DNA of 64,000 nt from NCBI GenBank assembly GCA_029071325.1, contig JAIEAP010000041.1:186001-250000 (forward strand). The letters are read 5' to 3'. Below, piece by piece: positions 1 through 8,698 of this stretch. Origin of the DNA: Lachnospiraceae bacterium. GTDB taxonomy: Bacteria; Bacillota; Clostridia; Lachnospirales; Lachnospiraceae. The position numbers were made by a program, and so were the translations under genes. How positions within the stretch are numbered: position 1 is the stretch's first letter; each line of letters opens with the position of its first letter. A model generated the notes under the pieces. The model did no database searches. It saw only the letters and a list, made by a program, of their open reading frames with translations, and had not been told where the DNA came from.

Positions 1-551
1 TTGCAGCAGGGATATCGTTAGACATACTTGCGGCGGTGGAATGCCAGGGGGCGATGGTGGCAAAAGTGCGCACAAAGCCGCTGGTACTCATCAGTTTGTT
101 GATATCTGCCTGGCAGTTGGTATCCCTGTATCTGGGAAGTCTATGCGCGGGTCTGCTGTGCCGGTATGATCTGAAAGGTCGATCGGTATTTACCGGAAGG
201 ATTATTGCGGTGGCGGTGTTCTTCTGTCTGGGCATCCGGCTTCTGTTGAAGGCGTGGAAGAGAGAGCATCTGGATGAGAGCCGGGAGGACAGAACAGATT
301 ACCGGCGTTTTGCCCGTCTGGGAGCAGTGACTGCAATGTACACGTTTCTGACCGGAGCAGCATTTGGATTTCTGGAGACAGACGTTATATTGATCCTGCT
401 GATGGTGTTGGGAATCACGATCCTGTGTGTGGTAGGAGGCATGTACATCGGATATCATTACGGCTCTGAACCCAGAATTAAGATTTATGTGATCGGAGGT
501 CTTCTACTGCTGATCGGAGGAGTAGATGTGATCATCAGATATGTGATCTAG
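1..551 (+). CDS. MntP-like membrane protein, 5' end outside window
   Basis: The reading frame is open to the left edge (first complete codon at base 3), so this is the C-terminal part of a longer protein. The GTG at 36 is an internal codon, not the start. About 183 residues are visible, with roughly five hydrophobic segments. The first ends in a Gly-Ile-Ser-Leu-Asp-Ile-Leu-Ala-Ala motif, which resembles the conserved SxDAxAV motif of the MntP/YebN putative manganese efflux family. A second half-repeat contains Ala-Ala-Phe-Gly-Phe-Leu-Glu. MntP-type proteins are small inner-membrane exporters with two inverted repeats. The assignment rests on this loose motif and the membrane topology, so it is tentative. 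The downstream gene follows closely. Confidence 0.6.
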   Translation, partial: AAGISLDILAAVECQGAMVAKVRTKPLVLISLLISAWQLVSLYLGSLCAGLLCRYDLKGRSVFTGRIIAVAVFFCLGIRLLLKAWKREHLDESREDRTDYRRFARLGAVTAMYTFLTGAAFGFLETDVILILLMVLGITILCVVGGMYIGYHYGSEPRIKIYVIGGLLLLIGGVDVIIRYVI

Positions 552-602
552 GTGGCCGTAAATAGTAACGGACGAAAAGGATGGGAAGGAGACCGCAGGA
601 CT

Positions 603-2138
603 ATGGCACTGTTGCGGATTCAGACAGAACAGAATAATATCTGCATCGTGACAGAGCCTGGTGAGACGGCGGCAGACGCTCTTTTGCGTGCAGGATATCC
701 TGTGCCGTATGTATGCGGCGGCAGGGGGAAATGCGGAAAATGTAAGATTCTTGCGGATGGCATCTGGCAGCAGGCCTGCCAGATGTATCCCCAAAAGGAT
801 GTTCTCATCACCGCATTTGGTTGGGAGGAACCGGGGAAGATACAGACCGGCGTTTCTCCCGCCACAGCAGAGAAGCAGGAAGAACAGATGCAGATCGTGG
901 GCGGCAGCCCCCGGGTAAAATACGAAGAAATGGCAGTGCAGCAGGGAGGCAGTGCCATTTTGGCGGTGGATCTGGGAACCACTACGATAGCGGCGGTATT
1001 GGTGGACGCAGATACTGGGAAGGTGTTGGACAGCGGATGCTGCATCAACAGCCAGAGGCGGTACGGCGCAGATGTCTTAAGCCGGATGAGGGAGGCTGCG
1101 GCAGGCGCCGGTGATGCACTGCGCATGCTGGCGGAAGCAGATATCCGGGGACTGTATGAGCAGATGCGGGAGAGATGGGGACAGGGAAGGATCAAGCACA
1201 TTTATGTAGCGGGCAATACTGCCATGGAGCATTTGCTGCTGGGGGAATCCTGTGAGAAGCTCAGTCAGGCTCCTTTTACACCGGTGTCCCTGTGCGAGCG
1301 AAGTACACGGTTGGAAGGAATTCCTTTGACCGTGCTGCCGGGGGTGTCTGCCTTTGTGGGGGGCGATATTGCGGCGGGGTTGCTGGCATGCGGCTTTGAC
1401 AGGATCCACCGGCCGGTGCTGTTTCTGGACTTGGGTACAAACGGGGAGATGGCGCTGGGCACGGCGGACGGTATTCTTGCTACTTCCGCACCGGCAGGAC
1501 CGGCATTTGAGGGAGGCAATATATCCTGCGGTATGGGCAGTATTCCCGGAGCAGTCTGCAAGGTGCGCCTGATCCGGGAACGGAGCATCGTGAAGACCAT
1601 TGGAGATAAGCCGGCGGCAGGGCTGTGTGGAACCGGGGTGCTGGAACTGGTATCGGAGCTTCTGGATAACGGTCTGGTGGACGGAAGCGGAAGGCTGCGG
1701 GAGCCGTACGCGCAGACGGGTTATCCGATTTCTGCCAGGACAACGGGCGGTGAACTGATTTTTACCCAGCAGGATATCAGAGAACTGCAGATGGCGAAGG
1801 CGGCAATCCGCAGCGGTGTGGAGCTGCTGCTGAAAAGGGCGCAGGTGGATGCATCAGAAGTGGGAACGGTTTACCTGGCGGGAGGCTTTGGTTATTATCT
1901 CGATGTGCGCAAAGCTGTGAGGATTGGTCTTCTGCCGGAGGAACTGGAGCGCCGCACAGAGGCGGCGGGTAATACGTCTTTGAAGGGCTGTGCGAGCTAT
2001 GGGCACGACCTGTCTGCCAGAGAGCGTATGGCGCGTATCCTGTCGGCAGTTCAGGTGATGAATCTGGCAGAACAGCCGGAATTTGAGGAAACCTATATTG
2101 CACAGATGTCTTTCCGGGAGCGGGGAGGAATCAGATGA
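603..2138 (+). CDS. RACo-like corrinoid activation protein (2Fe-2S ferredoxin domain plus ASKHA domain)
   Basis: This protein of 511 residues has two parts. The N-terminal ferredoxin domain carries Cys38, Cys44, Cys47 and Cys59 (C-x5-C-x2-C-x11-C), as expected for a [2Fe-2S] site. From about residue 120 it has an actin/hexokinase-like fold with DLGTTT (123-128), a second phosphate motif LDLGTNGEMA and a late AGGFG motif. This matches the RACo/RamA-type family (DUF4445), ATP-dependent reductases that reactivate Co(II) corrinoid proteins to Co(I). I start at ATG 603, behind a GGAAGGAGA ribosome site. The frame extends back to GTG 552, but those extra residues look non-conserved. The stop overlaps the next start (ATGA), so the two genes are probably coupled. 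The corrinoid partner is not obvious here. Confidence 0.85.
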   Translation: MALLRIQTEQNNICIVTEPGETAADALLRAGYPVPYVCGGRGKCGKCKILADGIWQQACQMYPQKDVLITAFGWEEPGKIQTGVSPATAEKQEEQMQIVGGSPRVKYEEMAVQQGGSAILAVDLGTTTIAAVLVDADTGKVLDSGCCINSQRRYGADVLSRMREAAAGAGDALRMLAEADIRGLYEQMRERWGQGRIKHIYVAGNTAMEHLLLGESCEKLSQAPFTPVSLCERSTRLEGIPLTVLPGVSAFVGGDIAAGLLACGFDRIHRPVLFLDLGTNGEMALGTADGILATSAPAGPAFEGGNISCGMGSIPGAVCKVRLIRERSIVKTIGDKPAAGLCGTGVLELVSELLDNGLVDGSGRLREPYAQTGYPISARTTGGELIFTQQDIRELQMAKAAIRSGVELLLKRAQVDASEVGTVYLAGGFGYYLDVRKAVRIGLLPEELERRTEAAGNTSLKGCASYGHDLSARERMARILSAVQVMNLAEQPEFEETYIAQMSFRERGGIR

Positions 2139-3835
2139 AAGAAGAATTGTTGCTGGCAGCAGTCAATGCCAAGTATATCCATTCCAATCCGGCTGTATAC
2201 AGTCTGCGGGCGTATGCCACAGAATATAGTGATAGGATTGGTTTGGCGGAATATACCATCAATAACCGCACAGAGCAAATATTGCAGGATATATATAAGC
2301 GCAGACCGAAGGTACTGTGCTTTTCGTGTTATATCTGGAATGTTGCACTGGTGTGCCGGGTGGCGGAGGAATTCCATAAGCTGTGTCCTGCGGTTCCCAT
2401 ATGGGTGGGAGGCCCGGAGGTGTCTTATGAATCGGAAGCGTTTCTGCGGGAGCATCCCTTCCTGACGGGAATCATGCTGGGGGAGGGGGAGCGGATATTC
2501 CGGGATATCTGCCGTTATTATCTCGGGGGGATCGGAAGTCTTGGGAATATCCGCGGAATTGCCCTGCGCAGCGGTGAAGACGGGGAAAACATTGAACTTC
2601 ATGAGCCGCAGGAGACTCTGAACATGGATGAACTGCCCTTTTACTATGAGCATATGGAAGATTTCTGTAACCGCATCGTCTATTATGAGACCAGCCGCGG
2701 CTGCCCTTTCCGGTGCAGCTACTGCCTGTCCTCCGTGGAGAAGAAATTGCGCTTCCGGAGCATGGAGCTGGTGCGGCGGGAATTGCAGTTCTTCCTGGAT
2801 CATAAAGTGCCTCAGGTGAAGTTCGTGGACCGGACCTTCAACTGTGACAGAGAGCGTGCAATGGAAATCTGGCGTTATATTCTGGAGCATGACAACGGAT
2901 ATACCAACTTTCACTTTGAGGTGGCGGCAGACCTGATGACAGAGGAGGAAATAGAGCTGATCGCTGGCATGAGACCGGGATTGATTCAGTTGGAGATCGG
3001 GGTGCAGACCACGCATCCGAAGACGATAGAAGAGATTCGCCGGAAGATGGATCTGTCCGGGGTGAAACATGCGGTAAGCCGCATAGGAAAGGCGGGCAAT
3101 ATCCATCAGCATCTGGATCTGATCGCAGGACTGCCCTACGAAGATTACCGTACCTTCACGCAATCCTTTGATGAAATCTATGCATTGCACCCGCAGCAGC
3201 TGCAGTTGGGATTTTTGAAGGTGCTAAAGGGCTCTTATATGTATGAGCAGGCTGCAGCATATGGGCTTGTCTATCTGTCGGACCCGCCGTATGAGGTGCT
3301 TAAGACCAAGTGGCTGGGTTATGAAGATATCTGTAAGATCAAGCTGGCGGAGGAGATGCTGGAGGTGTATTATAACAGCGGGCAGTTTCCCATGAGCATC
3401 TGTCTGCTGGAACGGCAGTATGACAGTCCGTACCGGATGTTCGAGGAGCTTGGGATGTTTTATGAAGCGGGAGGCTATATTGACCGGAATCATTCCAGAA
3501 ACGGGAGAATGGAAATCCTGCTGGAATTCGTGGAGCGGTTCTTCCCGTCAGAAGCGGAAGTCTTCCGGCAGGCAGCAGTCTATGACATATATAGCCGTGA
3601 AAATGCCAAGAGCCGTCCGAAGTGGGCCGCGGATATGGCAGAGTGGAAGGCGCTCACCCGCAGATATTGTACCAGAGGAAGCCTGTCCCATGTGGAGCGG
3701 TTTGAGTATAGATTTTATGGAGATCACACGACGGTAGGAGAGAAATGTGCGCCTTACTATCTGCAGTTCCATTATGATGAGAGGGATTCGCGCAATCATC
3801 AGGCGTTGTGTACGCTGCTTAAGACGGAGGAGTAG
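2135..3835 (+). CDS. B12-binding-domain radical SAM protein, DUF4080 family
   Basis: A 566-residue protein. The N-terminal part (about 1-130) looks like a cobalamin-binding Rossmann domain, including VGGPE near residue 91. The radical SAM domain has the Cys190-x3-Cys194-x2-Cys197 triad that binds the [4Fe-4S] cluster. The C-terminal third matches what I know of DUF4080. Such proteins probably catalyse a radical methylation or another B12-dependent reaction. The substrate is unknown. The start ATG overlaps the RACo-like stop by four bases. An activator of corrinoid proteins directly coupled to a B12-binding enzyme suggests, but does not prove, that they work together. Confidence 0.85.
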   Translation: MKEELLLAAVNAKYIHSNPAVYSLRAYATEYSDRIGLAEYTINNRTEQILQDIYKRRPKVLCFSCYIWNVALVCRVAEEFHKLCPAVPIWVGGPEVSYESEAFLREHPFLTGIMLGEGERIFRDICRYYLGGIGSLGNIRGIALRSGEDGENIELHEPQETLNMDELPFYYEHMEDFCNRIVYYETSRGCPFRCSYCLSSVEKKLRFRSMELVRRELQFFLDHKVPQVKFVDRTFNCDRERAMEIWRYILEHDNGYTNFHFEVAADLMTEEEIELIAGMRPGLIQLEIGVQTTHPKTIEEIRRKMDLSGVKHAVSRIGKAGNIHQHLDLIAGLPYEDYRTFTQSFDEIYALHPQQLQLGFLKVLKGSYMYEQAAAYGLVYLSDPPYEVLKTKWLGYEDICKIKLAEEMLEVYYNSGQFPMSICLLERQYDSPYRMFEELGMFYEAGGYIDRNHSRNGRMEILLEFVERFFPSEAEVFRQAAVYDIYSRENAKSRPKWAADMAEWKALTRRYCTRGSLSHVERFEYRFYGDHTTVGEKCAPYYLQFHYDERDSRNHQALCTLLKTEE

Positions 3836-3838
3836 AGT

Positions 3839-4561
3839 ATGGATTATATTGTATTGGATCTGGAGATGACAGGGCTTAGTCCTAAAAGAGACGGTATTCT
3901 GGAAGTGGGAGCATTGCGGGTACGGGACGATAAAGAGACAGAATCGATAGAGTTTTTTGTGGATTCCGGCAGGATGATAACACCGGAAATTACAGAATTG
4001 ACAGGAATTACGCAAGAGATGGCGGCAACCGGTATCACGCCGGATGAGGCAATCCGTCAGGTGGCGAAGTTTGTGGGCGGTGATGTGTGGGTCGGTCATA
4101 ACGTGATCTATGATTACAGTTTTTTAAAGCAGCTTGCAGTCAATGCGGGAATTCCATTTGAGAAAACGGCGATGGACACCCTGAGGCTTGCGAGGAAGCT
4201 GATGCGGGAACCGGAGAAGAAGTCACTGGAGAATCTGTGCGCCTTTTTAGATATCCACAGGGAACGGGAACACCGGGCGCTGGATGATGCCCGTGCTACG
4301 CACCAGCTGTTTCAATGGTTGTATCGTACCTATGGAGCGGAATGTCCGGAGGTCTTTGTTCCGCAACCGCTGCTCTATCATCCAAAACGGCAGACACCTG
4401 CCACAAAAAGACAAAAAAGGTACTTGAAGGAATTGGTGGAGTATCATAAAATAGATTTTGAGCCGTCGGTAGAGAATCTTACCCGCAGCGAAGTATCCAG
4501 GCTGACAGACCGTATCATTGCCCAATATGGGAGAATGCCCGGTCTGAAAGACGCTCATTGA
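3839..4561 (+). CDS. DnaQ/PolC-type 3'-5' exonuclease
   Basis: 240 residues with a DEDDh exonuclease fold. Exo I is D7-L-E9 in the first strand, Exo II is the VGHN-x-IYD segment, and Exo III is HRALDDARAT around residue 149. These acidic residues and the histidine bind two metal ions. The protein begins right after the radical SAM gene (3 bp gap), so it is probably in the same transcript. The C-terminal 70 residues are basic and may be a small extra domain. It is a stand-alone exonuclease, not the polymerase subunit itself. The cellular substrate (DNA repair, RNA trimming) cannot be told from sequence. Confidence 0.85.
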   Translation: MDYIVLDLEMTGLSPKRDGILEVGALRVRDDKETESIEFFVDSGRMITPEITELTGITQEMAATGITPDEAIRQVAKFVGGDVWVGHNVIYDYSFLKQLAVNAGIPFEKTAMDTLRLARKLMREPEKKSLENLCAFLDIHREREHRALDDARATHQLFQWLYRTYGAECPEVFVPQPLLYHPKRQTPATKRQKRYLKELVEYHKIDFEPSVENLTRSEVSRLTDRIIAQYGRMPGLKDAH

Positions 4562-4583
4562 GATGGAGATGGCGGTTATGCGG

Positions 4584-5189
4584 TCACAGCTCGTCCAGTT
4601 TGGCAAGAAGACGCTGCCGCTTGCTTTCCGGAAGCAGATCGATGGAAGAACGGAGATCGGACAGCTTGGAAGTCAGCCGGTGTTTGGTATACAGGGTGGC
4701 AAGCATCACATACTGTTCACTGATGTCACTGCCGCATTGGACGGCAAAGGACAGGATATCCATGGCTTCGTGGTCGTGATCCTGCTCTGTCAGCTTTCTT
4801 CCCAATGTGGTCAGTGTAATGAGCATGGAGTCGTAACGGTCACCCATTTCGGTAAGAACCGGAAAATTGGCAGTGCCATAGGCAAGCTTTAGGTCGGTGT
4901 TGGTCCTGCCTGAGAAGTTTACGATGTCCTGTTCGGACAGAGCGCGCAGGCGTTCGTAGCAGGAAATGGTCTCTTCGTCGGTATCTGCGGGGGCAGTCAG
5001 AAGCTGCGTTGGGATAGTGATATAGTTAAGCTGTGCAAGATCCTGTCTGGGAGTCATATTTGCTTCACGCTCTCTTGCCCAGTAGGCTTCTGCTTTTTCG
5101 TCTTCTGCTTTGGAGACCTTCCGGCGCAGATAAGACATGATGCTCAATATGATAACAAACAGGATGAAAAATATAGGGATCGGAAACAT
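4584..5189 (-). CDS. Membrane-anchored protein of unknown function
   Basis: 201 residues from ATG 5189, chosen because AGGAAAGGAG lies just upstream on this strand. The longer frame to 5210 would put the ribosome site inside the gene. Residues 1-20 form one hydrophobic anchor, followed by a charged stretch and a soluble alpha-helical domain with a TPR-like feel (repeated Leu/Ala/Tyr helices). I do not recognise a family. It converges with the exonuclease gene (22 bp between stops) and is divergent from the 34-residue peptide at 5226, with only 36 bp between the two start codons. Confidence 0.7.
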   Translation of the reverse strand: MFPIPIFFILFVIILSIMSYLRRKVSKAEDEKAEAYWAREREANMTPRQDLAQLNYITIPTQLLTAPADTDEETISCYERLRALSEQDIVNFSGRTNTDLKLAYGTANFPVLTEMGDRYDSMLITLTTLGRKLTEQDHDHEAMDILSFAVQCGSDISEQYVMLATLYTKHRLTSKLSDLRSSIDLLPESKRQRLLAKLDEL

Positions 5190-5225
5190 ACAGGCTCCTT
5201 TCCTGCACAAAGCGAGGTATTTGCG

Positions 5226-5330
5226 ATGATTAATTTTAACAATTCAAAGAAAAAGAAAATGATAGCGTCTGTCATTGCCCTGTTGCTGGTGGGGGCAATG
5301 GTTCTGTCACTTTGCATCAGTTTTATGTAG
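5226..5330 (+). CDS. 34-residue single-pass membrane peptide
   Basis: A short frame starting MINFNNSKKKK followed by a 20-residue hydrophobic segment and ending in SFM. A GAGG ribosome site sits eight bases upstream of ATG 5226. The pattern (short polar head, lysine cluster, one membrane helix) is that of a genuine small membrane protein, and I recall similar short conserved proteins in related Clostridia, although I cannot confirm it. A weak hairpin with seven paired bases lies at 5361-5381. Function unknown. Confidence 0.6.
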   Translation: MINFNNSKKKKMIASVIALLLVGAMVLSLCISFM

Positions 5331-5406
5331 GTATAGACGCATAGCTTCATGTCATAATATACAGAAAACGGGTGTTTCTGTCAAACATATTCGTGGTTTT
5401 GGCATC

Positions 5407-5435
5407 TTGAAAAATCGGCCGTAGTTTATTATGAT
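5407..5435 (+). promoter_or_regulatory. Sigma-A promoter for the VanW gene
   Basis: TTGAAA (5407-5412), 17-bp spacer, TATGAT (5430-5435), about 65 bp upstream of ATG 5501. Confidence 0.6.
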
Positions 5436-5500
5436 ATTATATCATATACATTTGCCCAATTGCATCTGCCGGATGCAGCAAATAGAAAGAGGATTTCATC

Positions 5501-7081
5501 ATGAAAAAGTGGAAAGTTGTATTGCCGGTTATCTGTGCTGCGGTGCTGACCGCAGGGATATCCTTCGTTGGAACGGTAAAGGCGGAAGAGAACGATCAGG
5601 TGATTCTTGATAATATTTTTATCGGGGATATCGCGGTAGGAGGAATGAGCAAAGAGCAGGCGCTGGAGGAGATTGACCAGCATGTCACGAGCGGCGATGA
5701 GGCTGTGATAACGCTGGAGGTAGACGGCAAGCTTGTGGAAGCCTCCCCGGAGGATCTGGGGATTGCCTGGGACAATCAGGAGATTGTAGACGAGGCATAC
5801 AATTACGGCAGGACAGGAAATCTTCTGGATCGCTATAAAGCAAAAAAGGATCTGGAAAAAGAGAGTAAAGTATTTGATGTTGTATATACCGTCGATGGCG
5901 TAAAAACAACTGCATTTCTGGAAAACCATGTTGCGGAACTGAATCAGGAGGTCGTGGACGGATCTCTGACCAGGGAGAACGGAGTATTCAACGTTGTGCC
6001 AGGACAGAACGGTGTGGAGGTGGATACCCAGGCATCGGTACAACTCATACAGGATTTTGTCGCAGGGGAATGGGACGGCGGAGACGTTAGTATTTCTCTG
6101 GTTGCCAATGTAGTGGAGCCCCGCGGAACAGAGGAAGAACTTCGGAAGGTTCAGGACAGGATGGGCAGTTTTTCTACTGACTTCAGTTCTTCCGCGTGGG
6201 GACGTAAGAAGAATATAGAGGTTGCGGTGGGCAAGATCAATGGTACTGTGCTGTATCCCGGAGATGAGTTCTCGGTTTATGATACTATAGCGCCTTTAAA
6301 TGCTGCCAATGGTTATGAACTGGCAGGTTCTTATGAGAACGGAACCGTAGTGGAGTCTTACGGCGGAGGGGTATGTCAGGTATCCACAACGTTATATAAC
6401 GCAGTTATCCGCTCTGAACTGGAGGTTACGGAACGCTTTGCGCATTCCATGATCGTGACCTATGTACAGCCCTCTATGGATGCGGCTGTAGCAGGCGGTC
6501 TGAAGGATTTCAAATTCAAAAATAACACGGATTCCCCCATTTACATCGAGGGGTACTGTGATAAGAACAATGCTTATTTCAATGTGTACGGCAATGATAC
6601 CAGAGAGGCCGGACGTGAGGTGTCTTTCGTGAGTGAGACTATCAGCCGGGAGGAACCTACCACAACGATCGTGGCGTCTGATAATCCCATCGGATTCCTT
6701 GCAACGGATGCGGCTCATGTGGGAAGCAAGGCGCGCCTGTGGAAGGTGGTCAAGGTCAATGGTGTAGAACAGAGCAGGGAAGTATTTAATACCAGTAGTT
6801 ACCGGGCATCGCCCAAGACTCTTCATGTGGGAAATATCTCGTCTAATTCGGAGGCGGTAAATGCCATCAATGCGGCCATCGCCTCACAGGATGAAGCGGC
6901 GGTAAGAGAGGCGGCATCCTATTGGTGTGATGAAGCGATAGCGGCGAGGGCTCAGCAGACACCGCCGCCGGCAGCAGAGCCGGATCCTTCTCCGCAGCCG
7001 TCGGAACCGACGGGAACGCCGGAACCGCCGGTACCAGATCCCGGCATGTTGAACCCGGATCCGTCCGCTGCTACGCAGTAG
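5501..7081 (+). CDS. VanW family exported protein
   Basis: 526 residues with an N-terminal signal/anchor segment (about 7-27). Residues 35-200 resemble the putative peptidoglycan-binding domains that precede VanW in YoaR-like proteins. The VanW domain follows (about 240-365), with the conserved GGGVCQVSTTLYNA stretch and an Asp/Asn-rich region. After it come a G5-like segment and a Pro-rich tail (last 50 residues, PPPAAEPDPSPQPS-like), probably spanning the cell wall. VanW genes occur in some vancomycin-resistance clusters, but no resistance genes are here. The role in this family is unknown and is presumed to be in the envelope. The ribosome site is AAAGAGG before ATG 5501. Confidence 0.88.
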   Translation: MKKWKVVLPVICAAVLTAGISFVGTVKAEENDQVILDNIFIGDIAVGGMSKEQALEEIDQHVTSGDEAVITLEVDGKLVEASPEDLGIAWDNQEIVDEAYNYGRTGNLLDRYKAKKDLEKESKVFDVVYTVDGVKTTAFLENHVAELNQEVVDGSLTRENGVFNVVPGQNGVEVDTQASVQLIQDFVAGEWDGGDVSISLVANVVEPRGTEEELRKVQDRMGSFSTDFSSSAWGRKKNIEVAVGKINGTVLYPGDEFSVYDTIAPLNAANGYELAGSYENGTVVESYGGGVCQVSTTLYNAVIRSELEVTERFAHSMIVTYVQPSMDAAVAGGLKDFKFKNNTDSPIYIEGYCDKNNAYFNVYGNDTREAGREVSFVSETISREEPTTTIVASDNPIGFLATDAAHVGSKARLWKVVKVNGVEQSREVFNTSSYRASPKTLHVGNISSNSEAVNAINAAIASQDEAAVREAASYWCDEAIAARAQQTPPPAAEPDPSPQPSEPTGTPEPPVPDPGMLNPDPSAATQ

Positions 7082-7193
7082 AACAGGAATGATAGAAAAG
7101 TAAAATGGAAAAGTCAGGGAGGCTGTCTCATGTGGATGGGGCAGCCTTGCACTATAAATGTGAACAGTCTTGATAAAGAAGGGCAGGACAGAG

Positions 7194-8177
7194 ATGAAGA
7201 TTGGCAAAGTACCGGAGAGTGTGTTAAAGCGATCCGTAATCAGACAACTGCATACAAAGCGGCAGGAAGTAGTGCTGGGCGCAGGTGTGGGAGAAGACTG
7301 CGCGGCGGTGGAGCTGGCTCCCGATGAAATGTTTGTGCTGTCTACGGATCCGATCACCGGAACCGTGCATGAGATTGGAAGGCTGGCAATACTGGTTACC
7401 ACCAATGATCTTGCCAGTGCGGGGGCGGATCCCGTTGGTGTCATGCTGACGATTCTGCTGCCGGAAGACTTTGAGGAACCTGATCTGCGTCGTATGATGC
7501 AGGAGATTGAGGAGGCCGCCTCAGCAGTGAATGTACAGATCATGGGAGGGCATACAGAGGTGACCCATGCTGTAAACCAGCCCCTGGTTACGGTGTGCGG
7601 TGTGGGCAAGGCAAAGAAGGGACAGCTCGTATCCACAGCAGGAGCGGCTCCCGGCATGGATATCATTGCCACCAAATGGATCGGACTGGAAGGGACATCC
7701 ATTATTGCCCGTGAGAAAGAGACGCAGCTTCTGGAACGATTTTCTGCCGGTTTTATCAACCAGGCGAAGCAGATGGACGTATATCTGTCGGTTATGTCGG
7801 AGGCCGCTATCGCCGTGAAGTCCGGTGTGGGAGCGATGCATGACGTGACAGAGGGTGGGATTTTCGGCGCCCTTTGGGAAATGGCAGAAGCCTCCGGCAT
7901 CGGACTCGAGATTGATCTTAAGAAAATTCCGATCCGTCAGGAAACCGTGGAAATCTGTGAATTTTTCCATATTAACCCCTATGAGCTGATTTCCAGCGGC
8001 TGTATGTTGATTGCGGCAGCGAACGGTAATCAGCTGGTGCGGGATCTTGAGAAGGAGAAGATTCCGGCCGTTATCATCGGCAAGGCAACAGATTCCAATG
8101 ACAGGGTGCTGCTTACAGGGGAGGAACGAAGATTCTTAGAGCCGCCCCGGACGGATGAATTATATAAGGTGGTATGA
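7194..8177 (+). CDS. AIR synthase-like protein (PurM/HypE superfamily)
   Basis: 327 residues from ATG 7194; AGGACAG precedes it. The N-terminal half has GAGVGEDCAAVEL and an Asp-rich metal/ATP-binding stretch (STDPITGT), and the C-terminal half has HDVTEGGIFGA, both signatures of the AIR synthase related fold. Members include PurM, PurL, ThiL, SelD and HypE. No hydrogenase maturation genes are nearby, so a HypE role is doubtful. It is followed by Lrp and aminotransferase genes with overlapping or short junctions, suggesting a shared operon that may concern amino acid metabolism. The substrate is unknown. Confidence 0.8.
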   Translation: MKIGKVPESVLKRSVIRQLHTKRQEVVLGAGVGEDCAAVELAPDEMFVLSTDPITGTVHEIGRLAILVTTNDLASAGADPVGVMLTILLPEDFEEPDLRRMMQEIEEAASAVNVQIMGGHTEVTHAVNQPLVTVCGVGKAKKGQLVSTAGAAPGMDIIATKWIGLEGTSIIAREKETQLLERFSAGFINQAKQMDVYLSVMSEAAIAVKSGVGAMHDVTEGGIFGALWEMAEASGIGLEIDLKKIPIRQETVEICEFFHINPYELISSGCMLIAAANGNQLVRDLEKEKIPAVIIGKATDSNDRVLLTGEERRFLEPPRTDELYKVV

Positions 8178-8215
8178 GAAACAAGAATTGCGGATATTGT
8201 GGAGGAAGTGACAGT

Positions 8216-8698
8216 ATGAGAGAGAAGATCCTTACTTTTATAGAGAAGAACGGACGTATTGAATTGCAGGAACTTGCGGTGCTTCTGGGCGTAGAACAGA
8301 CAGTGGTGATGAATGAGCTTGAGGCAATGCAGAAGGAAAACATTATCTGTGGCTATCACACGCTGATCAACTGGGAAAAAGCAGGTGTGGAGAAGGTGTC
8401 GGCGCTGATCGAGGTCCGTGTTACACCCCAGAGGGGAAGAGGCTTTGATAATATTGCAGAGAGAATCTATAATTATCCGGAGGTCAATGCAGTATATCTG
8501 ATTTCCGGCAGCTATGATCTGATGGTTACACTGGAGGGCAAGACGCTTCGGGAGGTTGCACAGTTTGTATCGGATAAACTGTCTACGCTGGATCAGGTGT
8601 TGAGCACCCAGACGAATTTCATTTTAAAGAAATACAAAGACCATGGCACCATTATGGCAGAAAGATCAAAAGACGAAAGGATACAGATGATACCATGA
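8216..8698 (+). CDS. Lrp/AsnC family transcriptional regulator
   Basis: 160 residues from ATG 8216, preceded by GGAGG at 8201-8205. An upstream ATG at 8174 in frame lacks such a site. The N-terminal winged helix-turn-helix (about 1-55) is followed by the RAM/AsnC ligand-binding domain with the typical VNAVYLISGSYDLMVTLEG beta-alpha-beta stretch. Lrp regulators sense amino acids and form octamers. The stop overlaps the aminotransferase start (ATGA), and this pair is common in Clostridia, so the regulator probably controls its own operon. Confidence 0.9.
   Translation: MREKILTFIEKNGRIELQELAVLLGVEQTVVMNELEAMQKENIICGYHTLINWEKAGVEKVSALIEVRVTPQRGRGFDNIAERIYNYPEVNAVYLISGSYDLMVTLEGKTLREVAQFVSDKLSTLDQVLSTQTNFILKKYKDHGTIMAERSKDERIQMIP

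Noticed and set aside
2093-3190. 365-codon minus-strand frame over the radical SAM gene
   Set aside because: The plus-strand radical SAM protein is complete with its cluster motif. The antisense frame has no ribosome site or family resemblance.
5501-7081. Vancomycin resistance because of the VanW domain
   Set aside because: VanW proteins are widespread without resistance genes, and no vanH, vanA/B or vanX is here. The VanRS-like regulators at 28837-30820 are far away and next to a different operon.
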